Assembly: GCA_001414485.1 (NCBI GenBank)
Contig: LLEY01000221.1
Location: 1-64,000 of the forward strand
Length of the DNA stretch: 64,000 nucleotides
Source: Calycina herbarum
Taxonomy: Eukaryota; Ascomycota; Leotiomycetes; Helotiales; Pezizellaceae
Direction of reading: 5' to 3'
Each line of letters opens with the position of its first letter. The first letter of the stretch is position 1. The position numbers and the translations under genes were made by a program. Of this stretch, positions 12,053 to 23,849 are shown in pieces. The notes under the pieces were generated by a model that made no database searches, was not told the origin of the DNA, and saw only the letters and a list, made by a program, of their open reading frames with translations.

Positions 12053-13039
12053 GTTTGAGACGTCGATAAATAAATCGTGGCGAGGTTAGGATGCTGATGC
12101 TTGTGAATCTTTATTCTGATCAACAGAATCACGGATTTGAGGTTTTGACTGGCATGCATGTTTTGGGCCCACAAGGTGTTCAACGGAATATTTATATTGA
12201 TTCAATTGTGATTGGCGAGCATACTCAATGGGTAGATATGAAGATGATTCACTACGGTATCGTCTCATTTGAAGATATATTCACAGGGAGGTGTTCACTG
12301 GGTATCGCGGCACCGAGAAAGATCTAGAAACTTAAAAACTCGTTTCAAACTTCCCATTTACGACTGATTTACTAATGAGTTGAAATGGCCCGATTCAAAA
12401 ATTCTCTTTCCTTCACTTACTAGTTGTTAGTATGACTTGGTCATAAATCTGTTGGTTGCATATGCGTATTGTATTCTCTGTGACTATTCTAGGTACACGA
12501 AGTACGACTATTTATGCTTGTGCTAGCGTGGTGCTAGCGTGCTAATCACGTGGATGGATATGAGTCAGAGGCTCATTCACCCATATAACGACACCAGTTG
12601 TGCTATTAAAATTATTGTGTTGAATAAAACGCACAAAGCATAGTGTTTATTCCAACTCCTAGTTTAGTTTCTCTTAATAAGTTCAGCATTAAGGTACAAG
12701 TCATTATATTTCCCTCGTCATATCTAGGTACTTGACGTCTCAATCAAAAAATTTCAGAAGACATGAAGTACAATTAAGGAACACTCCTCTCGCCAAAAAA
12801 GGGGTGGTGGGGGGACTTTCACATGTGAATGGATACCAACCGACCTTTACCCGCTTCCCCACAGGTACATTCAAAGATACGTCATACTTTTTCAAAAGCT
12901 CGCATGGAATTTGAAACGATAGCTGATTGTTACTTTTCCGTTTGCTTTCTTCTGCCTGGTCTTCTTTCCCTTAAAGACACGTTTGTGTCTTCGTAATTTA
13001 TTTCTCTATTCCTACCAATTACTCGTATCAAATCTCAGC
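12053..13039. other. Intergenic, promoters only
   Basis: Lies between divergent genes (the 270-residue protein to the left, the monooxygenase to the right) and so should contain both promoters. Short direct repeats of GTGCTAGCGTG occur at about 12520-12541. No gene supported. Confidence 0.4.
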
Positions 13040-14677
13040 ATGGAGAACCCAATCTTCCACCCCTTCGCTTTTCTCTACCAATTGATTCAATGGCTCCTCG
13101 ATAAAATTCTTTCTCCCGATCCACCAGCCCCCGGAGAGAAGTTAGGAAGACCAAAAATCGCCATTATTGGTGCTGGATTGACAGGTGTTTCTGCTGCTGC
13201 GCATTGTGTTGGAAATGGCTTCGATGTTCGGATTTTTGAGGCTGGTCCAAGGGAGCAACTTGGTGGAATTTGGAGTGTATGTTCTCAACCCAAAACATCC
13301 AATTAAAAGGAACCAAAAGCTTATAGTAAATTAACAGCGAGTGAACAATACATCTGGTCTCCAAATCCATTCTTTGATGTATCGATTCCATCCTTCTGTC
13401 AAATGGAGTGGTGGATACCCCAATCGCGAACAAATCGTCTCCCAAATTACGGAACTCTGGAAACGCTACGGTCTCGAATCGAAAACAAAGTTTGATACAC
13501 CAGTCGAGAAAGTATACCAAGATGAGAAAGGACGCTGGATCATAAACAATACCGCAGAAGGTCGATACGATGGAATCATTGCTGCTGTAGGAACATGTGG
13601 AGATGTAAAAATGCCACATATCCCTAAACAGGAAGTCTTCAAGGGCGTAATATATCATTCCTCGGATTTGACTGGGAAAGAAGCAAAAGGAAAAACCATG
13701 ATCGTTATCGGTGGCGGAGCAAGTGCTGTCGAAGCTCTCGAATTTGCAGCCCACGAGGAAGCAGAAAAGATCTACATTTTGGCAAGAAGTGATAAGTGGA
13801 TTATACCCCGAAATCCCATTGTCAATATCGTGCTGTCTCTCAACATCTTCGGCGGCGAAACGATATTCTCTTGGATCCCAGAATTGCTTTTGAAGAAATT
13901 CTTCTATCGGGATCTTGAGGATCTAGCTCCCACCGACAAAGGGCTTTTCACAGGAACTCCAATGGTCAACTCAGATGTCATGGATAAAATCCGATCTGGA
14001 AAAGCTGAATGGTTGAGAGGCGATATCAAATGTTTCACTGAGGATGGAATCAAATTCAATGTGAGAGCGAAAGGCGTTCCTGTTGATGGACCTGGAAGGG
14101 AACATATTATCAAAGGGGATATCGTGGTTCTGGCCACGGGTTACGATCGCCCTTCGTTGAATTTCCTACCGGATGATAATTTCCAAGAGCCATATTCGCC
14201 ACCCAATTGGTACTTGCAAACCTTTCCACCAAACCACCCAAGTATTTGTTGCACTAATTGGTATGTCATCGCCTACAAGATGAAGATAAATTAGCTAATG
14301 AAAACAGTACATATGTAAATGCCATTGGAAGTGTCGGAAACTGGCACATTGGAATCTACACCAGAATCCTTCTCATGTTTCTCTCAGATCCTCTTACTCG
14401 TCCTCGAACATTCTGGATGGAACGTTGGATTGACATGACCCGAGTTCTGAAGAAGTTCGCACCAACTGGAGCTTTTGATTTTTTCACATATCTCGAACTT
14501 GTTTGGTGGTTCACGTTTTGCATTGCTATCAATCCGTTTAGGTGGAAGTGGGCATTTTTTGTCTTCTTTGGTATTGGCCATGGGTTGCCAAGGAGAGTGG
14601 TGGACGCGGAAGACAAGTTGAGACATCGTATGGGTATGAATAATGGGGATAGTTATGATGTTGGGAAGAGTTTCTAG
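13040..14677 (+). CDS. Flavin-containing monooxygenase-like FAD/NAD(P)-dependent oxygenase
   Basis: Three exons (13040-13276, 13338-14260, 14308-14677) give 509 residues. The Rossmann motif GAGLTG (residues 44-49) binds FAD, and the second, GGGASA (about 204-209), binds NAD(P)H. Between them FKGVIYH (about 180-186) matches the FxGxxxH fingerprint of class B flavoprotein monooxygenases, and ATGYDRP is the usual later motif. A hydrophobic N-terminal helix (residues about 8-24) and hydrophobic C-terminal segments rich in W and F suggest membrane association. Such enzymes oxygenate N or S atoms or act as Baeyer-Villiger oxidases; the substrate is unknown. Neighbouring SDR and DUF4188 genes hint at a shared pathway (inference). 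Stop codon TAG. Confidence 0.9.
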
Positions 14678-14902
14678 AGTGTAGATATCAAGTACAGGTG
14701 CGAAATTGGAGTAGATATGTATCACAATCACAAATATGTATATTTGAAACTCAAAACTTCAATCGCACCACACATCTGAAACATCTGACAAAAAGATGGG
14801 CTATTGACCTATGCGTGGAACAAACCCTCATATCACAAGATTATTGGAAAATGTTTCATTTAGTATTAGGGTAGCTTTTCAAAAACGATGGTTTTCACCA
14901 CT

Positions 14903-15829
14903 TCATGCTCCAGCATGAAGAATATATCCACCATCCACAGCCACGGTTTGACCATTCAAGTACTGGTTGGTGGCAACAAAAAGTACAGCACCAGCCATAT
15001 CCTCATCCTTGCCCGGTCTCTTCGCTGGAACCTTCTCGTATTTTTCTTTCTCAATATGACTCTTCTGATCCTCTCCACTCTCTCCAGCAGTCATCTCACT
15101 AGGGAAAACACCCGGTGCGATGCTATTGATTCGGATCTTCAAGTCGTTACCCGCAACCTCCGAGGCAAGCAACTTTGTCAAGTGGATGGCTGCAGCTTTA
15201 CTAGCATTATATCCAAAATGGTGTTGTGCACTCTGAACAATGCCTGAAATAGAAGAGATGTTGATGACCGTTGCCGAATATCCATGTTCCATCTCACTCG
15301 CCTTCTGCAACAAGGGCAGGAACGCAGTAGTCATGAAGAATAATTGTGGAACATTCGTTCGATAAGTGTTGACCCAATCATCGAAAGTCGAACTCTCGTC
15401 GTCGAACAAATACTTCTTCATCTCTTCCGCGGTCTTGGCTTCCGTTTGTTGTTTGTTTCCAGCGATACCGGCGTTGTTGATGAGGATACAGAGACATTTT
15501 TCTCGGGATTCGATTTCTTTCACCAGACGAGCAATTTCTTCCTTATTCGATATGTCGGCGACCAGGGGGATAATGGAGCCAGAAATGTTTTGACCGTGGG
15601 TCTTGACTACTGTGTCGAGCTTTTCTTGGGTTCGACCGACGATGTAGACTTTTGCACCGTTGACTGCCAGAGCTTGAGTGGCCATTAGACCAATACCGCT
15701 TCCTCCTCCGGTGACGAGAGCAACCTGGTTTTCGTTAGTGCTGAGCTATTTGTTTGGACTTGGGTTGCATACTTTTCCCTTGACGTTGAACACATTGCTG
15801 AGGAGGAATTTCTCGTTTGATTGAGACAT
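14903..15829 (-). CDS. Short-chain dehydrogenase/reductase (classical SDR)
   Basis: Exon 1 (15829-15773, 19 codons) and exon 2 (15724-14903), with a 48-nt intron (GTATGC...CCAG), give 292 residues. The cofactor-binding TGGGSGIG straddles the start of exon 2, followed by NNAG, the catalytic serine region (NISSISG) and the YNASK catalytic Tyr/Lys motif. The PG motif (SIAPGVFPSEMT) and the C-terminal VDGG are also typical. It is an NAD(P)-dependent oxidoreductase of the acetoin/gluconate-type fungal SDR group; substrate unknown. It converges on the FMO-like gene (226-bp gap), with the broken DUF4188 gene behind it. Confidence 0.92.
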
Positions 15830-16436
15830 TATTGATGAGGTTGATGAGAGCTTTCTTTTGGTTGTTTGTAGATTTGGTTTTTGAATTGGAGAAGATGCAG
15901 AACGAGAGTTTGAGGAGAATAATATAGGTGGAGATGCAGAGGCTGATGGCAAGCTGAAGACAAAGCGAGGATGTGACGTCACAGCTCGCAGAGAAGGAAT
16001 GCACAAATGAGTAGTTTTAGAAAACATGACGGAATTACAAACAGAATTAAGAATGGGTTGACAGATGTTCGCCTTTTCAATTATCCAATCGGTTGGATTC
16101 TCAACTGATTTCAAGCTACAGCTATGAACAAATACGTTTCTAATACCCCTCGATGAGGTGGGGTCGGATTAAAAGCTCCGGATTCACTATTCTGGTAATA
16201 AATCATGATGATGACGAGATTGAGGTTCTAAATTTTGGAAGACGTCAGAGATCTCAACTTCTGCGGGGTCGGAGAGTTGTCGGAGCAGGTCTGTCACGTG
16301 AAAGGTCCATATCGGCGCCTTGCAAAGCAATTAGATGCAAATCATTCATTCATCAACGAGGCCAGACCTCAAAGTCTTACTCTGGATAAACAGCATCGAG
16401 TAGAAAACCTGAGGGAGACATAGGAAGCTCTAACAT
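15830..16436. other. Intergenic, promoter of the SDR gene
   Basis: No gene supported. The reverse-strand frames at 15735-16114 are the leader of the SDR and share no family features. Confidence 0.4.
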
Positions 16437-17640
16437 TTACTCCGGATTGGCTACTTTCTTCATCCTGGTTGTCATATCCCGAAACGCAGGACCCTTTGCC
16501 TCAACAAGTCCACTTACGTACGGGGAGCGTTCCTCCTTACTTTTATCACTTGGTCCTTCCAGTTCTTTAGACCTCAAAATTGGTTGCTTAGCTTGTCCTG
16601 TCGCCAACATTATTAGCCAAGAAAAAGACGAGGTCGAAGACAAGCAGGGCAAATCACGACACCACTATTTCTCAATACCTCAACACCAAACAAGACAGAG
16701 CTTACCGAGACCAAAAGGCGTAAAGTTATAGTAAATCGTTTCCCAATTCCCTGCTGGAACAACATACGTCTCATGACATATCCCAATATGATTGTATCTC
16801 CCCTTGTTTCCTCCATCTTCCTTCATTTCACCAGTGGTAGTATTCTCCAAATACCATTTCCAACCCTTCATGTGGCTTGGAGCATGCGCAAAAGCATGGA
16901 GATGCTCGAGAGATTTTCAATACGACAGCCAAGCAGTGGAGTTGCAAGATGGTTCATCGGAGGCGTAGAGGGTTGAGGTTTTGCCTATGACTTTTCAGGA
17001 GTTAGGACATGTTTGAATGAATAAGAAACTAGGTGGAAGGGAAGAAAAAAAGAACTCACAACCCCATTTCTCTCTGTTCCTCGTAAGTTCACTCCACATA
17101 TCTCCAAATAACTTTTCCGCATCATCGAAGCCTGGTGCTCTCCTTCCACTGGGGCTATCAAACCGTTAACTCCGAGTTCCATCCAATAACAACCATTCCA
17201 ACAGGAGACTCTTCACGCACTGATTACTCCTAGCACCCAACAAGAAAACCACGACCTGTTTATCATTCCCCTCACTGATACTCCCATCGTTATTAACCAA
17301 TCTTGCACTCGTCCTTCCTTGTCTCAACTCTTTCATAATGTTTCAATCCCATTCTCTGTAATATATTCACGATTACCCTATGTGCAATAACCAAGAATGA
17401 TGGGAGAATGCTGAGAGGAGTGGGGAAGAGAATGAATAGTAGAGATTGAAGAAAACATCCTAGACAGAGCCAGGTTGAGAGGGAGAATTCGTCTCGAATC
17501 ATGTTTGACATTGCTGGAGGCGCCATTGTTTTCCTAGTACGAAGAGACCGAAAGATTCGAGGCGTTTTGTCAAAAGGGGTTGATGTTGAAGCATCGAAAC
17601 GAAAGGTTAACGGTGGTGGAATGTAGGTTGGTCTGCCCAC
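16437..17640 (-). pseudogene. DUF4188-family gene with a frameshift and a nonsense codon
   Basis: Pieces can be placed in order by normal introns. The first part has a hydrophobic N-terminus (LCLGCFLQSLLFILFPTPLS) ending RMGLKHY. A one-base shift near 17336-17342 leads to RTSARLVNNDGS and KQVVVFLLGARSN. An intron (CA|GTGCGT...GATAG) then joins HPSGRRAPGFDDAEKLF and REKWG. A second intron leads to LYASDEPSCNSTAWLSY, then TGA at 16917-16919 where the family has Trp, then LEHLHAFAHAP and the hallmark HETYVVPAGNWETIY. A last intron leads to the tail. DUF4188 proteins occur as uncharacterised oxygenase-like enzymes in some fungal metabolite clusters. Two independent lesions make this a pseudogene unless the sequence is wrong. 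Confidence 0.75.
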
Positions 17641-19436
17641 TTCCTTCTCTATTGTGATACGACCGGGGGTTAGTGAATGTGTTGGTCGGATTTAAGGTCC
17701 TTACTCCGCCTGTTTAATTGGCTGGAAGAAGTACTGAGGCCAAGATAAGCTAACCAAGCAAGGGTAAATGTAATTAGATACCTAGCATCGTTGGTGTTGG
17801 GAAATTGTTTTGTTTAAGCTCTGATTGGACTGCGTGAAAGCAGATAAAGTAGCATACAAATTTCAATCGATGTACGAGATTTGAGGGGCTCTCAAGAATA
17901 CCAGAAGAATATCAGGTGAAGTATCAATCGACAGTATAATATTGTCCAAAGGAGAGAAAAAGAGGTATGCAAGGAAGAGAGAGAACGTTCGGTAATCCTC
18001 GCTTGTATCGCATCGTTCCACATAAATGGAAGCAAGTGGTTTCGACACCAGCAAGTCTTCCATTAGTCGTCGATTGATTTTTTGTAGACCCAAAAACCTA
18101 TCAATAAAAGCGACAAAGCATGCAAGACTTGGCAGAAAAGGTGTTGACAGCTCACTAGTAGCTCAACATTAGCGTTCTCGCCTTTTATAACAAGACTGGA
18201 GCGCAGTGCTCTTTGCCTTGACGATCCACAAACACAAGACACAGTCCTGATTATGGCTACCCGCTGCGAGAATCTCCGCTCCACGTACTTTGTCTAAGAT
18301 ACGTAATCTCCAACGTCAATGATCGTACAGAACCAAGACGTATTTTATAACCAATAAGCAATCGATACTCTTACTCGAAGCGACAGTAAAACCAAATTCG
18401 ACAGTAAATTGATATTCGACAGTAGCAAAAACACCATTTTCTCATGGAATTCGGCCTAAACAGGACTCGAAGCATTGTCTGATAGGAAGGAGCACCCGTA
18501 CGACTAATAGAGAACGCTTCTGAGAAAGCCTTTGACTTAAAATCTTCTAGACATATAGGCCATTGTAACACATAAATACCTCGAAGCTCTTCATCGGTAG
18601 GACTTTCTACGTGAAAGTTGATATCTTGCTCATTGTGCCAATTCTTTTCTTCATGGCAGGTCACCTACTAGGTATATATGAGAGAGCACTCAACCTATCA
18701 AATGTGCTCTTGAATGCGCGTTCAATTATTTGCGGACAATAAACCATGTGGCTATCAAGCAGAAACAAGTACAAGATCTACGAGATTCAGAGGAAAGTGC
18801 TGCGAGACATTTACTATGAGCAACAAGGCTTTTGAAGAACTCTCTAGAATCGACAGCAAAACAAGAAATGACAGGAAAAGCTGGATTCGATAGTATAACT
18901 AATGATCCATGAATTAGTCAACTAGAATGGAGGGGCGACAAAAGATGGTATTAATTGTGAAGGAAAAAAAACCAGGTTTCGCATGTTTCCGCCACCCCAG
19001 CTCATGCGCATAGTCACCTCCAGTGGATCGACGAAGATGGTGTCTTTCGCAACTCGCGCTAGGGAGAAACAAGTCATACTATCTTCGTTTATAACCTTAA
19101 AGTCCCTACACACATAGTGTAGGCGATATACATGGCAATGCATGGGATTTTTGGGCCCCGTCCTGCCTTCTCAAGTCTTCTTGTCATTCGCATGGCACCT
19201 ACTGTGTATACAATGGGAAGAGGAAACCCACCTTCAAGATTCTGTATTAACAAGAAAGATACAACATGCAACCAACCCCGAATAAAGTTATCCGCCCATT
19301 ATGCAATCCCAGGATCAAACTCCATTTTCGCCATGCAACTCCAATGTCCAACACCATAAACAAGCCATCAAATCCCAATCAATCTCCCTCCAACCACCAT
19401 CTACACATATCCCTCCCCCCACAGTACCTCATTACT
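17641..19436. other. Gene-poor stretch with weak reverse-strand coding traces
   Basis: Small reverse-strand frames (18371-18664, and 18922-19143 reading DFKVINEDSMTCFSLARV then DPLEVTMRMSWGG) look slightly protein-like, but I cannot join them by splice sites or match a family. A polymorphic-looking repeat of GACAGTA lies near 18383-18426. Treat as unannotated. Confidence 0.3.
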
Positions 19437-20027
19437 CTAATCCTCCCCCAAACTCTCCCGGACAACCTTCCGACACCGTCTCCTAAACTCCTTATCCCCA
19501 TTCTTCTCCTCCCTCCACAACTTAGCAGCCTCCACATTCGCCGGACTCTCATCATTAGGACTATGCAGCAAACTAATCGTACTAAGTAAAATCGTCTCCG
19601 GAGTCTGCGTCGGGTTCCATCTCTCAGAAGCGTGTTCGTATCCGTATTGGTCGTCACCGGGTTGGTGGAGGATCGAGATGCAGAGCCGGCCGTCCGGGTA
19701 GATGTTAGGGTGGAATGGGATGTGGGTTTTGAATGTTAGAGTTGGGGGGTTCAAAGGGTAGGTTGGGGGAAAGGAGAGGTGGCAGGTGAAGTTTCCTCCT
19801 GTTGCGAGATTGTCAGCATGGAATTTGAGGTGATCGGGGAGAGGGGAGGGGAGGGGGGACAAACCACCGTAGTATTTGCAATCGTCGTTGATCATGAGCA
19901 TGACCTCCCACTCGAAGGCGTTGTTATTGATCAATCCACACGAAATGCCCGGGAGATCCTTCGTTTTCTGCATTTCCTTGAACTGGCGGAGCAGAAGCCC
20001 TGCTGTTCCTGCTGAGGGTTGGGCCAT
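19437..20027 (-). CDS. Ubiquitin-conjugating enzyme E2, UBE2G1/Ubc7 type
   Basis: Exons 20027-19865 and 19798-19437 give 174 residues. The 66-nt intron (19799-19864, GTTTGT...CTGAC...CAACAG) contains no stop and a whole number of codons, so naive reading gives a false 22-residue insert after YYGG. Spliced, the protein reads YYGGGNFTCHLSF as in the family. The HPN motif (84-86), catalytic Cys94 in RLCISILH, and the acidic loop after it (PGDDQYGYEHASERW) are the marks of the UBE2G/CDC34 class, which builds K48 chains and serves ER-associated degradation. The SPANVEAAKLWRE block agrees with UBE2G1. Stop TAG. Confidence 0.93.
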   Translation of the reverse strand: MAQPSAGTAGLLLRQFKEMQKTKDLPGISCGLINNNAFEWEVMLMINDDCKYYGGLSPLPSPLPDHLKFHADNLATGGNFTCHLSFPPTYPLNPPTLTFKTHIPFHPNIYPDGRLCISILHQPGDDQYGYEHASERWNPTQTPETILLSTISLLHSPNDESPANVEAAKLWREEKNGDKEFRRRCRKVVRESLGED

Positions 20028-22073
20028 CTCCTTGTTCTATTGTTTTGTGTGCTGTTCGTATGCAGTGTGCCGTGTACTCGACTAGACAATGGGTTGTGCG
20101 ATGGGGACTCGAAAGAGGGACGATTGAGCTCCTTAATACAGAACAGCCGATAGCTTGGTGAATCAATTTGTTCTTGGGCTATGCGAGGATGTGTCTGGAG
20201 GCGCAAGGAAGTGAATCTCAAGTTAGAAGTTGCTCGAAGGTGTGGGGGTTCGATTCGAAGGGTAGGAATATGCGACAAGTCCCCAGCGATTCGCAGCTTT
20301 CGAGGCAGTGCTACAGTGATCCTTCGGAGTCTGGAGTACTGCAGCAGAGAGAGCTTGATGGATTGACCTCTCAGAAGGAGTCGAAGGGTTTGTGGGATGT
20401 TTTTAAAAGATAAAAGGTGCACTGGATTTGGCGGGGTATTATATCTTCGGCGATCCTCTTACTTCCGAACCCCGTAGTAGGGTTTGTGGGGTTTGTGGCG
20501 GACCTACCGTTAAGTTAATTTTCACATCACAACTTGCTATGCAAGCTTGGGAACCAAAAGGCGTTATGGGAGTAGCTTCAATAATGTTCTAATAATCTAA
20601 CTAGCAGTATGACAGTGGCAAAATATCTACACGTGATCAACCCAGACCCAGTCACAGGTTTACAAAATATCTCCTTATATACGACTTGAAAATTAGATTA
20701 AGAAAGAAAGAAGGATGGAAAATAGAGAAGCAAGAGTAGAAAAAGAGTCTTGGAAAAAGAGTCATTTAAAATACAAAGAGGCTGAATAATTTGAAACGTA
20801 CAATGAATTTGCGTTGGAGATAGTTTCTAGCCATATATAATATATTTAGTAGGAACGTAAGTTTATACGAAGTAGTATATCATTCCAACTAGTTTGAGAA
20901 ATGTAAAAAAGCTAGCAGAGTTGAGGAACAAACTAAGCCAAACCACAAACTAAACTGGACTACAAACCAACCTAAATTAAACCTGCCCTTTGACACCTAT
21001 TCAAGACTAACTGCAATATTATATCATAAGAGTTCAACTTCACAGAACAATACAAACTCCAAACAGGAGCTTATTTCAACGCTTGCTTCAAGTCAAGGTC
21101 TGACAAATAAATTTCACAAGTGAAAGCAAACAGAGAGAGCGTCCTAGACTTGGAATACCAGATTCAATGAAACGGGGAAACGCACCTGAAATACAGTCTT
21201 GTGAGGATGCGAAACCTACCTAACTTAAAGTTGTATAAACATTGAACAAATCATTTCCTTGGAAGTTCTTACCTTGATCTACTACAATCTAGCAAATCTG
21301 AGTGGAACAAAATAGTGTTCGAAGTCGCATAAAACTTTCCACAGGAGCGATAGCTGCTTCAAAAGAAATTGAAACAACATATTGGTTAGTCATTGGTTTA
21401 GAGGGGAGGTAACAATGCATTTCCAAAATCGGGGAGCTGATGACGTTGCTTGGTTCGACTTCGAGAATGGCGTGAGATTGATGTTTATAAAATTGGGCTT
21501 TACGCTGCACTTCGCGAGGCGTGGCGACAACTACGAGGTAGACAGATTTGAGAGTGGCTTCCTTGAAGCTTCTTGGATCAAAAGTGGCGCTGCAAGGTAG
21601 CCTGGGAACGGGCTCTGAAACCCCGGGGGTTTCCAGCGGAGCTCAACCACCTCTCCCCTTTGAAGCGGACTCTCACAGGAAGCAAGTGGGGAATAAAGAT
21701 GGAAAACGCCAGGAAGACTAGGCCCAAGTTTGAGAAAGAAAATAATGGATGACATTGTCCTTTGGTTCGACCAGAGAAGTGAATGATGGGAGCGATGAAT
21801 GTAAAATATGTATTCGTATTCAAGTATGAGGGGGTATTCCCTGGTGTGTAATCAAAGCTGCTTGATTCATGCAACTAAACGACTCGGCTCTGCTGTTCTC
21901 ACACAGAGTTGGCCTCCTATGCCTCTAAGTTTGGAAGCTTGGAAGCAGCGCAGTCAGCCTGGACGTTGTGCATCCCTGCCTCGATGATTGGTTGAGACTG
22001 GTGATGCCTTGGTATATCCACCATTGGAGACTCAATATCTTGTTTCTGACTTGATGCCTGATAACAATTTCCT
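20028..22073. other. Intergenic, no gene seen
   Basis: Left part is the promoter of the E2 gene. The middle (20500-21290) is AT-rich, with no open frame over about 60 codons. Reverse-strand frames at 21289-21874 have no recognisable features. Contains the 3' end of the Csn12 homologue at its right edge. Confidence 0.4.
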
Positions 22074-23849
22074 TCATCCGCTTCCTACAGCTCTTGCAAT
22101 TCCAGTCAAGTTGACGACACCACCTCCCATGCCCCCTCGTTCATGTTGAACCCAGCCAGGGACTTCAGTTGCTCTCCCTTCTCTTTCGGCTCTAGCCTTC
22201 AACACTTCCCAGACATCAGGAAACCCCGCTTTCAATGGGCCCTTTTGTTTGGCCCCTAAGATGGCAAACTTCCCCTGGTTGTGACTGATAAATCCATGCA
22301 AAAGCCCCTGCTGTACAAGACTTGCCAGGATTGCCTCCATTTCGACGACGTCTGGCATTTTATTGCCAAAAATTGTTCCTTCTTGCGCTCGTAATCTTTT
22401 GCGACCTCCTTGTGGTGCAACCAAATCCGGAGCTTGCATAAACATCGTATGCGAATGTGTTCGACCGGACTGCATCAGCGCTATATTATCAACCGGCCTC
22501 TCCCACCCTTCCAGTACTTTCTGGCAATACTGCGCTGCTGCAACGAAATCGGTAACGTCAAGTGTTGGTGCTCTACGAGAACTTGGATCGGTGGGAAATT
22601 GATAGGTGAGTAAGAATATTCTGCGAGCAAGTGATCGCCACACCAAAACTTCACAACGTGAGAGTATCGGTAGTAGAATTCCCTTGTTGAAGAACCACTC
22701 CTGGTTGCCAGACTCTGGTCCCAGGGCCCGTTTGAATGCAGCGATATCACCTCTTCGGATTGCTTTCGAAATCGGCGCGAATTTGACCAGGAGGTCTGCT
22801 GATTCTGGTCGTGACATGAATGCCTTGGAGGGAAATCGACCCAGTATCATATTTGCCGCCAACAGATGTATTAGAATATTCCGTCTCTGATTTAGACATT
22901 GAGCATGGCATTGGTCGTATGCTGATTGTAGGGCCAATTGTGCGCGGTAGAAATGATTGTTGGAAAATAGAAACCGGCCGAGATAGTATAGGTAGGTTAC
23001 GCGTTGACTCGCAGGATAAAGTCCGAGTGGAGGGGAATGTTGGGTGATGTTTGTGAATAGTTGATTCGCCAAACGAGTTTTCCGACACTGCAATATGCAT
23101 CAGTCCTCTGCCAGGAAGAATATGACTGAATTCCTTACCTGAAATAAAAGTTTGAGAACCATATTGGCGAAAGAGTAGATTCCAATCTTCTTCCCCTCGG
23201 GCATGCCATCGCGACCTACTCCATTCCGGTTGGCACTTCGCTCTGTAAGACACATCGTAAATGCTCTCTGTATAGACTCGGCAGTGCCTTCCACCAGTGT
23301 TTTCCTCCCCTCTCCTTGATCTGAGTCTGCCATCTTGCGAAGTTTCCGCGTCAAATCCGGCCTCTTGTCCAACATCATAGCCAATTTTGCCAAGTTCGAT
23401 GATAACTGGATAACGGTGGGCAAGACAATAATACCGTGCGAGGGATTCGAAAGGGCGGTAATGCAGGCGCTGCAGGGCACCGTTAATTCATTGTCGCCAT
23501 TGTCGACCGAGTCTACCTACTTTACCACCGAGCTGAGTTGTGAATGTGTTTCCAGCAAGTCCCCAAAATTGACATCTCTCCAAAACTCCAGATATTCCTT
23601 CATGAATGCCAAAAACCCGGGCCAAACGTCGCCTTCATCCGGGCCGCCATTGTCATTTTCGGGGATGAGCCGTTCAATGTGTTTCTCGAGTTTACTGCTG
23701 TCGCGATATGAGTCCTTCAATTCCTGGCTGAGTTGTGTGAAATGGTCGGGCAAGGGAGGTTCGACGCGGAAATATAACTGCAGCTGAGCCGCGTCCTTTG
23801 ACCGCAGAAAAGAAGATATGGATTTGAGGAATTCATCGACGATGGCCAT
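22074..23849 (-). pseudogene. Csn12/Thp1 (PCID2-like) PCI-domain protein with an in-frame TAG
   Basis: Exons 23849-23139 and 23087-22074, with a 51-nt intron (GTAAGG...TTGCAG), would encode 573 residues. The family blocks are clear: LVEGTAESIQRAFTMCL, DRSANRN-type RSANRNGVGRDG, GKKIGIYSFANMVLKLLFQ, CRKTRLANQLF, then YLYYLGRFLFSNNHF and the C-terminal PCI/winged helix (VEMEAILASLVQQGLLHGF). Csn12-like proteins associate with the COP9 signalosome and act with the TREX-2 mRNA export machinery. The frame has TAG at 23517-23519, after LETHSQLSSVVK, about residue 111, while conserved sequence continues in the same frame (DNGDNELTVPCSACI). No splice pair removes the TAG without deleting conserved residues. 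Start chosen at MAIVDEF; an upstream in-frame MSLAKSG exists. Confidence 0.75.

Noticed and set aside
13164..13754. 196-codon reverse frame
   Set aside because: Antisense to the well-supported monooxygenase exons.
20236..20275. GGTTCGATTC-like box suggesting a tRNA
   Set aside because: No acceptor stem or anticodon arm could be drawn around it.
23457..23525. 56-nt intron (GTAAAG...CTGCAG) that would remove the Csn12 TAG
   Set aside because: It would shift the frame relative to the conserved downstream sequence and remove conserved-looking residues.
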